64,000 nucleotides of DNA from Turnera subulata (GCA_028386065.3 JAKUCV010003328.1:62001-126000); one strand, 5' to 3'. Positions 11,400 through 24,831 are shown, counted from the first letter of the stretch. The notes: a model not told the origin generated them from the letters alone. Made by a program: numbers and translations.

Positions 11400-14300
11400 C
11401 TTGGCTTGCCTCATCTTTCTTTAAATTACATTGTTCCTTAACATTTTGATAGGCTGAGATTGGTTCTATAAGTTCGGACATCAAAATTCTCCAGGAGAAG
11501 TCTATGGACATGGGTCTGAAACTGAAGAACCGCAAGGTAGCATTTCTATACAAAGTGTCTGTTCTCATCTTTCAGTGTTGATAGTGTTTGTTCTCATCTT
11601 TCAATGTTGTTAGTGTCTGTTCTCATCTTTCAATGTTGTTATTGTCTGTTATCATCTTTCAATGTTGTTCTTTCATTTGAAAAATCTGCAGCTTATTGGC
11701 CGTGGTGATGGAGATTATAATTCTTACTCTTTTGCGTACAAGAAAGATATTGGGTTGATTTTTTGTTGGCAAACTTTCAATGGGTCTTCAAACACACACA
11801 TTCCAAATTTTTTCCTTAAACAATCTTTCCCTGGCTACAGTATGAAAATACTCAAATAATTTTCAGTTAACTCTGAACAAGAAAACATTTTAATTGAAAG
11901 TTTTAAAACTATCTTTAGTCTGAAAATTTTTTACTTTTTGAATTTTTATCCTTGAAAGATTTTTCTTGGGAACAAAAATTGTAGTTGGTAATGAGAATCA
12001 AATTATTTATATTCTCATTCATTTATCGACATTACTTGCACTGACAATAGTCTATCTAACCATTTATTAGTGTAGGGATGGGTAATGTACCTCTTATTCT
12101 ATATAATGGGAATTCTATTTCTAGATTAAAAGACTTTATAGAACTTGCCACTGTTTTTGTTGCTACTATTATTGTCACTGTGGTTTTGGACATCTAGTTA
12201 TGCATATCACGATGACATTCCTCAGCTGTTAATTGGTTGTTGTTGTTTCTTCAGACATAGATTTTTTTTCCTTGCTATGCATAATGTCTCATGTATTGTT
12301 GAATTGGTCTATACTAACAGGTGGCTGAATCAAAACTGGCAAAATTTGTTGAAGACATTATAGTCCCTCCCAGAATGGTGGATATAATCGTTGATGGAGA
12401 GGTAATCTTATTTTGTGTTAAGGATGTTGTTATTCTTATACCCCTAAATACCTTTAATTATGATTATTTTGTCACATTTGGACAGCATTCATTCCTCAGT
12501 TAAAATAGATGATGGTAGGATTCACAATTGCAGTGTGTCTTCATTTGGCTTGGAACGGAAACTAGAAACTGACTTCAAATCTAATCTAAAATCTGGACTT
12601 TGTACTAAACGATGAAGTCTACATGATTAGGAGGGAAAAATACCCTCGCTAACAATTGATTGTTACTGGCTGAATTGTTACTACAATTATTCATGGTGAC
12701 ATTCACAATTTTTTGTTTTTCTAACAAGATTCCATTTGTTAATCTTATTCTCAAGTTTCTTTCCCTTATTGAATAGTGCCCTATCTTTCCCAGTCTTTGT
12801 TTTCTCACTCAATACAAAGCCTGAACTTATAGGCTTTTTTCCAAAGACTTCTTGGTCTTGCTATCTCTATTAATAATCGTTGAACATTACAAGTTATATA
12901 ACTAATGGAACTTGTATTATTCAAATTATAACACATCAAAACTGATTTTGCTAATTAATAATGCATGCTATCAGTGCCTTGAGCTAATAACATCAATGCC
13001 TTTTGTTATTATTTATTGCGAACTTCTGATTTGATATCAAACCCCTTAATATAATGCTGAATAAGTTTCATTGATCTTAGATATTGGTACTAAAATATAA
13101 TTATACAGAATGAGTTGATACTGGAGTCAAAAGAAACTATTGCCATCAAAAGTCATATACTCTAATAATGGGCCAACATTCACAAGTTTCGCTGTATAAG
13201 TGATTTTGCACAATGTTTTCCACGCTACTGCTGACTTGTGGTTAGGAGGATAACTTTTTTTCCATTTGTTGTTTTCTCTCTTCATTCCGGACTAATATAC
13301 TTGTGTGGAATATTTTATTCAGGTGAATGAGGAATATTTGAGAACTCTTGATATTCTTAGTAAGAAGTTGAAGTTTGTCGAAGTGGATCCTTTGGTTAAA
13401 AGCTCAAAAGCTCTCAAAGATGTTCAGCCTGAACTTGAAAAGCTAAGGCAGAAAGCAGTTTCAAAGGTCGGTAACTGCAGTTACCAGCTGTTTGGATGGT
13501 ATTGGTTAATTATTGATCTTCAAACTTGTATAATTGCAAATTTTCTTACTCTCAACCAATCACACTCTTGCATAATATTCCATTAAACACTATTCCCATA
13601 TGTTCTGTATATGTTATTTCAATCTGGTTGAGACGAATGAGTAGTACTCTTAACAACTTGAATGCATCTTCTGTCGAATCTTGAAAACTGGTGGTCGAAG
13701 CCACGCTTTTATTATTGACATAAAACTCTATAGCTTTTGATTCTGCTGGTAACAAAAAGAAGGCTAGTTTATCTTCTCAGTTTGTCTTAAAAAAACCTGT
13801 CATGTCATTCCCATTTTTTATCATTCCTAATAAGGTAAGCCCTGAAAATGTTGTGGGGAATTGCTCTGTTTTTTCCTATTATTTATTAGTGTTACTTTTA
13901 GTGAGTTTCCTTTTAATCATATGTGCCTTAATCTGTGAGAAGCTGTTTTTTATTCCTGATATGAGTCTGCGCTGGACAGATTCGTTATTGGTCAGATTGT
14001 TGGCTATGTAGAAATGTCTGTCAATCATTAGCCTCCACATTTGTGTTTTTCCATTTAACTTATTAGCTATTGTGCATGAAGAAAAAATGAATTATGTATT
14101 GTCTCTTTTTTGCAGGTATTTGAGTTCATTGTCCAGAAACTCTATGCTCTTAGAAAACCAAAAACAAATATTCAGATCCTTCAACAGAGTGTTCTTTTGA
14201 AGTACAAGTAAGTCATCTGTATGATTTAATCAATTGTGCTTTTAGGATCAGTGCATTGTATCTTTCTTAATATATAACTGCTTATCTTGGAAATCAAGAT

Positions 14301-17300
14301 TGTTACCTACTCCAAATATGTTCCCTTGAATTCTTACCCTTTTGTTCACATGAATTGCAAGAGCAATTTTTGGTCACAGATCTTTTCCTTTGGGCTCTTT
14401 GTTATTTGTCTTTTTTTTCATAATTAAATTGACACCAATATGTCATACTGTACCACGCCAGTGCATACGCACAGATATATGTTTGCCGGTCTCTGGGTGG
14501 TCAAGGTTTCAATTCTAATTGCAGCTGCAAGTCAATATGTTATTAAAAGCTGATGTTCTTAAACCGTTTTTGTGACATGTTTCTAGAGCTATCATCTAGG
14601 CATGCTAGCTATAGATATGGGAAAATGTGGTTTTGAGATAGCTACAGATGGCAGTTATATGTTTTTCATATATGCTGTGTGGTAGATTGTTTCAATCATT
14701 CCATGTGTACGGTTATGCAACTTCTTTGCATCTTCAATCGGATTTCTAGCTCTCTAAACTAAGAGTTTTCTTAAATTGGAGTCTTGTTTATGTTCTGGTG
14801 TGTGTGATTATATTGTTCAGTTGTTGCTGTAGTTCACCAGATGGTCATATGATGTTGTAGGTATGTCATTTCCTTCCTCAAGGATCATGGCAAGGAGGTG
14901 TATACTGAGGTCCGTGCAGCGTACATTGATACAATGAACAAGGTAAATTCTGCAACTAAAGATTTGTTTGGACCTTCATTGTTTCACCTGTCCTTTTTCC
15001 ATTTTTGCTGGAAGACATGGTACATTTGTGAGAAGCATGCCTGGCAGGTCACTGATTAAATATACTATATACAGCTTCTCATCCACATCTGTATTGGTCT
15101 TGAAATTGAGAACAAATCTGAATTGTGATTCCTAGTTTAATTGAGAATTCAATAAGAGTGGTCTTACAGAAGCATAGTCAGGAATGGGAAAGCAAGTCTT
15201 AGAATCTGAAATCAGTAATCAAAATTAGAGCAGCAATTAACTCGCATTCGTCAGCAGCAATGAATTTGGTTAGAGCATCTGCTTTCAATGGTTTGAGACC
15301 CTCCCGTCCCGAGCTAAGAGTTAGCAGGGTAACGGCTTAGAAGAGCTTCTCTGCTAATCCATATAAAAGCTTGTCTTCCAAGGAAAAAGAGAAAAGAGCA
15401 TATACCTACAGTTGCTGGTATTTTTTTTTTTTTTAAATCTGTTTGATTTGCTAGGTGAAAGAATCCTTCTTAATTGGGGTTTCTTTCTACATCTGATTTA
15501 CCTTTTCTGTTTGCTGTATTTTCATTGTCCCTTCGGATGTATCTGAAGGAAAGAAGCTTTTCAATTTGTGGATACATTTTGGGATTGCAGGGTTCTGCCT
15601 TTGTCTATTTTAATGCTCATACATACCATTGACCACATTATGATATCCCATTCTATTTTATTTGTCTGATGGCTGAAAATCATGGCAGAAACTAATCACT
15701 TATTTTGCTTTTTGCAGGTTCTGAGTGCACATTTTCGTGCTTATATTCAAGCACTAGAGAAACTGCAGTTAGATATAGCAACATCAAGTGATATGATAGG
15801 TGTAGAGACTAGAAGTGCTGGTCTTTTCACTAGGGCAAGAGAACCATTGAAGAACCGGTCAGCCGTTTTTGCTCTGGGGGACAGGATTAACATTTTGAAG
15901 GTTTTTATTTCCTTTTCTAATTGATTCGGACATAATTTGCGCTCTAGTAATTTGTAACTTGCATAGGCTTCTTTTTGATAAATGAAGCATTGAGTACTCT
16001 TGGGGCATAATGGTGCATGTTTTCCCATGGTGACGGTTCTTTAAATCTGCTTATGAAAAACCCACTATTCTGTAGGCCTCTTGTTTTTGAGTTCAATACT
16101 TGCTTTTCTCGGTTCCTATTTAAACTAGTTTCTAATATATGGTGTAGGGAGATCATGGATATTGCTGGTAGAAGATGGGAATGCTTAGTAGAATATGCAT
16201 TTTAACATTGTTTTTCTTTCTGAATACATGTTCCTATTAAAAGAAACAAAAAAAAAATGTGCCCTTTTTATTCTTGGCATATCTGCTTCTTCGTTTTTGC
16301 CCCTTTTTGCAGAGGTAGCTACTCTCATTTACTGTTTTCTGTTGTAAGGTTTCATGCATATTTATGTGTAGCAGGATGTCACCTTGCTGCTTCAATGCCT
16401 TGTAAGATTTGTCTAAATTTTCATTCGCCATATGAAGAATGAAAGTAATCTTTTTAAAATATTTTTCTCAGCAACAAGTTTTTTTCTTGAACTCTTTACT
16501 TCAGAAAATATTTGATACTCTCTGGTAGTGAACATAATGAACATAATTTGATTTTGAATTCTTAAGTTCATCTTAGGCAATCTGGTGATTGTGATCTTGT
16601 AACTGGTTTCAGGAGATAGATCAGCCAGCGTTAATTCCACATATAGCAGAAGCCAGCGCCCAAAAGTACCCTTACGAGGTCTTGTTCAGGAGCTTGCATA
16701 AGCTACTGATGGATACTGCTACTTCTGAGTATGATTATGTTACTCCGCTCCTAAATTTTGTTTCTAGATAAGAGCACGGAGTTAGTGCATATGGGTTAAA
16801 CTAACATAAGAATTTCACTGATTAACATAAACATTTTCTTCTTGCAGGTATCTATTCTGTGATGAATTCTTTGGGGAAGAATCCATATTTTATGATATAT
16901 TTGCAGGTACTTAAGAAGGATGTTCCTTTTTATGTTACATAGATATAATTCTTTTAGTAAATAGTCTTGATGAGTTTAATTGGTGCAATGTGTGTTACTA
17001 TGGTGGGCAAAATGACTGGCGTGGAGTCTTGAGAAATAATTTCACGGGTGTGTAGCTGACAAAAGTTTGGTTGAAAAATAAAATAGATGCACAAAATGAA
17101 TGGGTTTGCTGCAAATTGTTAGTCTTCTAATAGTGTAATATGTTTGCGTACTCTTACACCAACATTCTGATGAGCTAATGATTTCCGTGATATTGTTGTA
17201 TTATTGTCAGGTCCATTTGCTGTTGTTGACGAACACTTTACTTCTATATTACCTAATTGTTATGATGCCATAGGCCTAATGCTTATGATTCGCATCATAC

Positions 17301-20300
17301 ATCAACATCAGGTGCTTGATCCTTGCTTTTTATTACTTGCAACCTTTTTTAACAGTATCATTGGTAAGGTTGGAATTATCTACTCCCTGACGTTTTAATC
17401 TTTCTCCACAGCTTATTATGTCGCGTCGAAGAATTCCATGCTTGGATTCATACTTGGACAAGGTATGTTAGTCATGATAATTAGTTTGAGCCACGCTGAT
17501 GAGCTTACTACATCACATCTGGCATCCGTCATGCTGCATATTAAAATATGGTTATTCTTGTAAAGTAAGTTCTTCTCCTGTTACTTGCAATGATTTTTAT
17601 TCCTTTGGATCATTGCATCAACCAAGATATGCATGCGAGATCAGCTGATATGATCCCGCATTGCCCTCCATATTCTCATGAGACTGAGTTGGTTGTTTGC
17701 TAACTCAAGTACATGTATTGTGGAAGACTGATTTCTTTGCAAAGCTATCTAGACAACCATTTGTTCTTTATGTTTTAGATTTATTAACCTTTTTGCATCA
17801 CATACAAACTAATCATAATGTAGACTAATCCCTAACTGAATCAAACAGGTCAACATTGCTTTATGGCCTCGCTTTAAGATGGTATTTGACTTGCACCTTA
17901 GCAGCCTTCGAAATGCAAATGTAAAGACATTGTGGGAAGATGATGTTCATCCTCATTATGTCATGAGGCGTTATGCTGAATTTACCGCTTCTCTTATCCA
18001 TCTTAATGTTGGATATGAAGATGGACAGGCAAGATACCTTTGGCAGTGAAATATTATATTGCTTTTGTTTGTGTTTTGTTGTTTATAATAAATTGCTTAT
18101 GCGTGTTGCTTCTCAATTTATGCAGCTAGATCTGAATCTGGAACGGCTTAGAATGGCCATTGATGACTTGCTTATCAAGCTTGCTAGATTGTTCCCACAG
18201 CCCAAGTTACAGACTGTGTTTCTTATAAACAACTACGATATGACGATTTCTGTACTGAAGGTAGATTTATCATTGCATGTGTTTTGTTGGATTAGCTAAA
18301 ATTTTGTCCTTGGTAAGGTTAGGTTCTACTTTGGTCTGAATAGAATAATTTTACTTCCCTTGCTTTGTTCTTAAGACCTGCCTTCGGGCATGCTGTCTGA
18401 TTCTTCGAAATTGTCTACTTCAGGAAGCTGGTCCAGATGGTGGGAAAATTCAATTACATTTTGAGGACCTGCTTAAAAGCAATACTGCATTATTTGTGGT
18501 AAGTTGCTGCTGCTGAATAAGCTTCACATGGAAAGTTGTGATATTGTGCAAATATGCAAATTAAGTGTTTGATATGTTGGCATTTTCAAAATATGCTTAT
18601 CACAAAAAGTTAAAGAAAAGCCATTGAATTAACAATGGTGTTAAGATAGGATCTCGTCACAGGGGATGACCTTGATTATTCTTGCCTCTTGATTTACCTT
18701 TGTTTGCAACTCTTCAAAGGGAGTTAGCTAACCTTGCAACTCTTCAAAGGGAGTAGGCTACCTTGAGTTCTCGTTAGAGAGAGATCTCAAATCTCATAAA
18801 ACATAAATTGACTTAATTCTTTGCTTAACCTTTATTGAAAATAACCGTCCCTATAAATAGAGACCAACAGTTACATAAGTTGTAACCTAGAGAATCTAGG
18901 AGACAAATAAAACGAAACCTATACTAACAAGGAAACTATTTAATTAATTATTCTTATGCTACAAGAAAAGTAAATAACGGAAAATCTTAAGTTTGAAAGT
19001 AAACATAATTCTGCAGCCCTGAAAGACACACTAAGCACTAAGATTTATGGTTCGTGGAGTATATTCATAACAAATGGGCACATCAAATAATTTGCTTTTT
19101 TCATTATTACTGTTCCACTGCCTTTTTATCCCCAAAACCCCACCCGCAGCTTCAGATCTCTTATTGCAGCAGTCTTTCCCTTTCTTTCCATTACAACTCA
19201 ATTACACAGCGGTGTTCCTGCCCATCTCGTTCGTGCTCTTGTTCTTCTTGAAGACCAACCAAAAACTTGTTCATAATTTCTATTAGGAAAAAAGATCTTT
19301 AGATTGCATTGTTTCTGCTCTATAAGATCAGATCTGAGCATCATCTTAGGCTAAGCTTGGAAAGGGTAGAATGTGGAGGGAATGAATGGGTGAGGAGAAA
19401 GTGAGGGGGAAGAATGAATAATCACTTGTTTGGGAAATGAAGGAAAGACGGAGGGGAAAGAAAATGAGGAGAATTGTTTCTCCTGAGCCCACACAATTTC
19501 AATCTCTCCAAATTGGAGAGAAAGTGGAGAGAACGGAAACTTTGGAGTAAACATAATGTTACAATGACAATTATACCTTTTTTACTTATTTCATAAAATT
19601 GTGCATTACGAGGTTATTATTGTACATTTGATTTTTTTCTCATCAGTTTCATTCCTCCACCTTTTTTCTTTCCAAACAAGATGAGAGATTACTAAATTCT
19701 TCTCCCCACATCACATTCTCTCCATTTTCATTCTTTCCATTTTCTTTCCCCTCTCATTTGTTTCCCAAACTTAGCCTTAGACTCTTAGTTATTATTAGTG
19801 TCCTTTTGATCATTAAGAGGCCTTTCCTTTAGATTTCAACAGAGGTGTTTTTTGTCAATTCTGCTTTAGCTCTGCTACTGGCATTTCATTGGCTATGTGT
19901 CTGTATTGCGTTTGCGTTGCCTGCAGGAGGAGCTACTACTGGAGCATTTTAGCGACTTAATCAAGTTTGTGAAGACCCGAGCCTGTAAGTCCATGTTTTC
20001 AGTTAATGTGCATGAGATCTCAACTGATTTAGACTATGCAAGAAAATGGCCTTATTTGCAAGTTATGTGTCCAGCGGAGGAGCAGAGTTCCAGTTCTGAG
20101 AAACCCTTGAGTGTTTCTGAGGTTGAGACCATTGTGAAGGATTTTGCAAGCCGGTGGAAAGCTGCAATAGAACTGATGCACAAGGATGTCATTACTTCCT
20201 TCAGTAACTTCTTGTGTGGTATGGAAATTTTGAGGGCTGCCTTAACTCAGCTCCTGCTTTACTACACCCGGCTCACAGATTGCATGAAGAGGATTCCCGG

Positions 20301-20379
20301 GGGGTCCGCCCTGAATAAAGATCTTATAACTATCCCTTCGATCATGTATGAAATCAGGAAATACTCGAGGACTTTCTAG
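9762..20379 (+). CDS. VPS52: VPS52 (POK-like) subunit of the GARP/EARP tethering complex
   Basis: VPS52 is a coiled-coil subunit of the GARP complex, which tethers endosome-derived vesicles at the trans-Golgi; the Arabidopsis form is POKY POLLEN TUBE. Eighteen coding exons: 9762-9886, 9980-10037, 10134-10229, 10361-10462, 11453-11536, 12321-12401, 13323-13466, 14116-14207, 14861-14942, 15718-15900, 16613-16728, 16848-16906, 17211-17311, 17412-17462, 17849-18028, 18126-18260, 18424-18498, 19927-20379. They join in phase to 738 residues, near the family's ~700. Marks: DLSLEGLEQELEEYKND, SIQDYIRESDNLVSLHEQIR, LKDVQPELEKLRQKAVSK (coiled coil), LSAHFRAYIQALEKLQLDIA, IMSRRRIPCLDSYLDK, and the C-terminal IPSIMYEIRKYSRTF. 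The start is the first ATG in frame before the acidic N-terminus. Intron 15 has a GC donor (18029-18030). Introns carry an 82-T tract, a 29-bp minisatellite and a Tourist-like MITE. Confidence 0.95.
11315..11396 (+). repeat. 82-base poly(T) tract in VPS52 intron 4
   Basis: An uninterrupted run of T, about 56 bases upstream of the acceptor of intron 4. It could be the A tail of an antisense retro-insertion, but I see no element body next to it. Homopolymers of this length are error-prone in assembly, so the count is uncertain. It may act as an extreme polypyrimidine tract. Confidence 0.9.
11554..11669 (+). repeat. Minisatellite, 4 x 29 bp, VPS52 intron 5
   Basis: Four head-to-tail copies of a 29-bp unit containing TGTTCTCATCTTTCA, starting at 11554, 11583, 11612 and 11641, with one to four mismatches between copies. 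The first copy begins 17 bases after the donor of intron 5. Confidence 0.9.
19349..19776. mobile_element. Tourist-like (PIF/Harbinger) MITE in VPS52 intron 17
   Basis: A 428-bp element starting GGCTAAGCTTGGAAA and ending with the near-complement TTTCCCAAACTTAGCC. It is flanked on both sides by TTA (19346-19348 and 19777-19779), the target preference of PIF/Harbinger elements. The two halves are largely complementary (purine-rich left arm, pyrimidine-rich right arm), so it could fold into a long hairpin. No coding capacity. Confidence 0.75.
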
Positions 20380-21830
20380 ATATTAGGTTGATTATTATTA
20401 TCATTATTATTTTGTCAGAACTAGGTTGATTATTATTATGTTAACCTTTGAGATTGTAGCCTGGGTAGTTTTCTTTTGATTTAAGGGCAAGGGGGATAAA
20501 CCGTTTTTTCATAGGTATTTTAGAAAAATATAAAGTTGTGGAGAAAGGTTTACTATTTCTCATTTCTTCAATGCATTTTTTTTTCTTCTTTTGCCACATC
20601 CGGCTAAATGTTGCCCATGTGCCTGCCACCAGTACTTAAGTCTCAAAGACAGCGTTGTTTATGACATGCATTACATGAGCCAGGACCTTGGTGATGATTA
20701 TTCTTTTCTTTTTCTTTTGATCTGACTTTGGTGATGATTATTCCTGTGTAGGTTCACTATTAAGCTAGGAGTTACAGAGAAAATAAATAATGATTTCCTT
20801 TCAATAAAAAAAAGACTTTAACTCGGAAAGATTATAGAGATATGAGGAAGGAGAAGTTGACCAGCTTTTTGGATGCAGCAATATCTGATCAAGCTTACAG
20901 ATTAAGCATACCATACAGATTACAGAATAATTAATGTCAAGGGTTTTTGATGTGCATAAAGAGAAAGACAAATAAGATATGGTCTAATATTGTGAAGTGT
21001 GTAGAAGCCCGTGACCGTGAGGCATGATCATATTCCCCCCCAAAAAATACCGGGTAGACTGGAAGGGGCGAGAGGTCTAAAAGATCAAGAGTTCAATCCT
21101 TAACTAAATAATTTCCATAAAATAACCTAATTTTTGGGGTTACTAATGATTGCGATTGTTCTTAATACTTGACTAAATCCTAAAACATTGGAACATTCAA
21201 GTCCAATATGTGATCATGGATTTTTGCCTATTTGGTACAGTTGGCTGCTTTGCTCTATTAGGGAAGAATATATATTTTCGAAAAGATTAGATTGCTGGTT
21301 ATGAAAATAATAGAAATAAGTATTTATTGGGAATTAAGATCTCCATTATCTTAGGTCCATTATCTTGTGTTTGGTGGAAAATATCCATTTTTTACAGGTT
21401 TTGATTTCAACTTTGAGGGGTGATTTTTTTTTCTCGCTAATTACTTTGTTTTTATTTGAGGAAACTCTTTTGTGTTATTTAAAGTGGTAAATCGGTCCCC
21501 ATTTTTCACTCGTTAAAAATCAAACTACTACTTTGTTTGAATTTGAGAGCAACATCGAACTTCTCTTTGCATAAAGGTAGTTGTTCTTCCTCGTACTTAT
21601 TTGAAGTTCTTTGGCTTGCTGCTAGCTTATTACATGTTAATTTGTAATCAATATATTTTCATTTCCATTTCCATTTTTTGACAATTGATATTACATGTTA
21701 ATTTGTAATCAATATATTTTCGTTTCCATTTGTTAACAATTGTTGTATCAATATTTAGTACTAGGGTACTTATGTTTTTTTCGATCCTGCAGTGGTTTTC
21801 TTTACCAACAGACAATTAAAAGTTCTGGCG
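20380..21830. other. Intergenic region between VPS52 and the HIPP gene
   Basis: Holds the VPS52 3' UTR, a short DUF295-like remnant (listed separately) and AT-rich DNA. A 46-base stretch containing ATTACATGTTAATTTGTAAT is directly repeated with a period of about 62 bases (near 21628 and 21690). A possible SINE remnant with a B-box-like GAGTTCAATCC lies near 21045-21120. No intact gene seen. Confidence 0.6.
20636..20704 (+). pseudogene. Short DUF295/KIB-like remnant
   Basis: The frame LSLKDSVVYDMHYMSQDLGD, then DYS parallels YFSVKDKVVRDMHDLSRELP in the larger DUF295 pseudogene near 26800, and both are followed by a CTGTGTAGGTTCA stretch at the DNA level. Only about 23 residues are left, with no open frame around them. 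Confidence 0.55.
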
Positions 21831-23187
21831 ATGGCAGAGAATCGCGGCCCTCTTCCGGTATGTGATCCCGAAATGTATTTTTTCCATGAGACACTCTGTT
21901 TAGTTATAATAGTTTTACCCTATAGTAGGTGGACCCTGCTCGAAATGGACTAAACTAGTAGATAGAGCAAAAAAGAAGTGGGATTTAGTCTTTTTTCTGC
22001 ATAATTAATCCTTTAGATTTAGTCTGTATGTTCAATTCCTGGTCGTGGGGGTCAAAGGTTCGATCTCAGTGGATGGGATTGAGGGTGGTTTGGAGGTTGG
22101 GATTATTTATGTAATTCGGATGTAAAAAAATTCATAGTTGTGAATTCTTTTTCCCTGGATGACGGTCTTTTTTTTTTTTTTTTCCTCTGCAGACTTGTGT
22201 TTTGAAAGTGAGGAGACTCAATTGTTGTTCAAAATGTCCAATGAAAGTCCATAGGGCATTGGAAGAAATAAACGGTGTGATATTGGCTTTTGCAGTTCAT
22301 AGTTCATATAATGCTGTTCAAATTTTAGAAACTTTTTGAAAAAATTATTGGGTGCATGTATGTTTACTCACAGAACTTCATGTGAGCAAAGGAATATTGG
22401 CTAGCTAATTAATTGTGTTGTTTATTTATCTGGTTATGGTGTAGGAGTGCTCGGTGTGGACATAGACAGAAAAGCTGGGATAGTGACAGTCACTGGCTTT
22501 GTTGATCCTAGTATGATTCGAAAAGCAATCACAAAAGTTGGGAAGAAGTCGGAGATTATGACAAATGCAAAGGATACCATAGAAACTGAAATTGGCAAGG
22601 TTGAGCAAGTCCTGAAGAGCAAGCAAGATAAGCAAGTGAAAGAGTTATCCTGCACCTGTGATTCTGATTCTGATGCTGATGATGATGATGATAAAATTGG
22701 AAAAACAAGATCTGTAAATCATAATATTGTCAAAGCCCCAAAAGGGTCTGATGAGCCTACAGGTATGCCATTTCCTAACCATGATTATAATGCATCAGGT
22801 GGGTTTGGCTTGCCTGGGCAGAGAGGGGTGAGTCCAAGAGGTTATCATCAAGGCATGCCCCCAGGGTATGCAATTCCATATATGGCAAATCCATATGGCA
22901 TGCCACCTATGCTACCACCACCACCACCATTTGGCCATTTGCCTCCCCGTTACGGCATGCCACCACCACCTCTATTTGGCCATCCTCCTCACCCTTATGG
23001 CATGCCACCCCCACCAATGGGGGGTTTGCCTCCTCTACCTGCGCCGCCCCCTCCTCGACCACCTCCACCACCAAAACCATTGTCAAATCTTTATGCTGTT
23101 TATAGCGGGCAGAAGGACCCACCAAAGGGTAATGGCCTCCATCACATATTCAGTGATGACAATGTCAAAGCTTGCAGTATAATGTGA
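21831..23187 (+). CDS. Heavy-metal-associated isoprenylated plant protein (HIPP)
   Basis: HIPPs carry a ferredoxin-like HMA domain that binds metals such as Cu, Zn or Cd, and a C-terminal CaaX box for farnesylation and membrane or nuclear association. Three exons: 21831-21857, 22193-22274, 22445-23187, giving 283 residues. The HMA domain spans about 10-75 (TCVLKVRRLNCCSKCPMKV, VTVTGFVDPSMIRKAI). The metal motif is unusual: Cys20-Cys21-Ser-Lys-Cys24, so the CxxC pair is displaced by one position from the common MxCxxC. Then come a Ser/Asp-rich acidic stretch (~110-125) and a long Gly-Met-Pro-rich region with polyproline runs (~150-245). The protein ends Cys280-Ser-Ile-Met, a good farnesylation signal. 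Intron 1 contains a SINE-like stretch (B-box GGTTCGATCTC, near 22055). The substrate metal cannot be read from sequence. Confidence 0.88.
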
Positions 23188-24831
23188 ATTGATTCGTTCC
23201 CTTGTTAAACATGGCATGTGTGCAAGTCTTCTTCCCTGGAATATGCAGAAATTCTACTTTAGAAACGGGGATATGTTCATTTGGTCTTGAATTGTAGATT
23301 TTCTAGTAGGGATGAAATGTTGGGGATGTTTTTGTTTACCCCCCTTTTATTGTCCCACTACCGAATCCAGTATAATTTTTTCACTTTCTACGCTCTATCT
23401 CTATATATTGTCAGATTTTTTTTTTAATCCTAATCATTCTAAATTCTCAGAGGTTTAAAGATAAGAAAATTAAGTGATGAATGATGATCGTGGTTTTGGT
23501 TAACTCATATTAGTTTTAACTTTTAAGTGCTTACTTCACATGTTTTCTATGCAAATAACTAACTTGGGACACTGTCTTTTGCATTTGCTTAAAACATTTC
23601 CAAGATTGCTAGGATCAAGTTGGTGTAGAAAGTCGCTTTTGAGGCCTATGAATTATCCTTCTCCATCTCCTTTTTTTTTTTTTTTTTTCAGGCGTTGATC
23701 TCTTCCAGTGCTGCAACTCTCATAGGCATTGGTCTACTCTCCCAAAGATGGCATTAACCCTCATGCTATTCATTCTGTCAATCCTTCTTCAATTATTGGT
23801 TGCCTTTTCGTCTTATATGTCTTAGTTGTTCTAATGGCACATTCTTCTCCAACTACTGGTTGCCTTTTTGTCTTAGGTGTCTTAGTTGTTCTAACTTCTA
23901 ATAGCACAGATGCCTTAGCAAATATTAGATGTCAAGAGTTCATCAATCTTTGTAGTATGGCTCTATTTTGGATGAAAGAATCAAGCTTCTGTTCTTTCAG
24001 TTGTTAATAAAAAAATATGGGGTTCTACGAAAAAAGAAAAAAAACTGTCTTATCGGTTGTTCCAAGGCATGGTTTTTCGCTCAACCCGATTATGATGGGG
24101 TTTACTAAGAACTATAATTTCCTGAAAGATGAGCACGATTAACACTAACAATATGATCAAGATAAAACTCGAACAGGCGACTTTACTCATATCAGAAGCT
24201 CAATGACATTTGGAGGAAAAGGAAAAAGGGATCTCTTATCACACATTAGATCCAGAAGGAAAGGAGTAACACCCCTTGAGTTCCTCCACTATGCAAACAA
24301 GTTTGCACTCAAACTTCCAAGAGTTTCAAAACCACAAGGTTGTCATTCTTGCGGTTCTAACGGCTTTAACAATCCTCTACTTATACATCTTTGAAGTAAT
24401 TGCTCGGCCGGCAAAGGCAATGGAGCAAGTCTCCTCATCGACTTTGAAGGTTTCTTCCGTAACCTTTTGGATTTGGAGGGTGGTGGAGCGGTAATATCAT
24501 CTTCGACCGGCTTGCTTTTGAATGACAACCTTGTGAAAATAGGCTTTATGTCCTTGGTTGTCACACTTGATTTCTTGCACTCATAGACTCTCTTGGGGAC
24601 ATTGCACGGCTTCACTCCTCCTCGAATAACTAGCATTCTTAGAGCACTCTCCTTTGATGCAAAACTTCTTAATATCTCGTCTTACCTTGCTTTCTAGTGT
24701 ATCCATCTTCCGCTTCAGGTCCCCAATCTGTTGTGCATTTTCTTCAAGTGGTGTTATGATCTTAGTGTAAAGATTTGGAGAGATTATCGCCCGATGCAAA
24801 CTATTGTCTATCCTTTTGTGCTCCATCTATG
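23188..24831. other. Intergenic region with unassigned minus-strand open frames
   Basis: The start is the HIPP 3' UTR. Near 23780-23895 a ~60-bp unit (TTGGTTGCCTTTTCGTCTTA and its variant) is tandemly duplicated. From 24343 to 24826 two overlapping minus-strand frames (97 and 81 residues) contain a Lys/Arg/Pro-rich stretch (VEDDITAPPPSKSKRLRKKP) and a coiled-coil-like stretch (QIGDLKRKMDTLESKV). They suggest a decayed transposon or gene protein, but I do not recognise the family and they have no clear start context or introns. The TRIM at 24832 is inserted just beside them. Confidence 0.5.

Noticed and set aside
24343..24826. Minus-strand gene made of two overlapping frames
   Set aside because: I could not join them by splice sites or name a family; noted as unassigned in the intergenic entry only.
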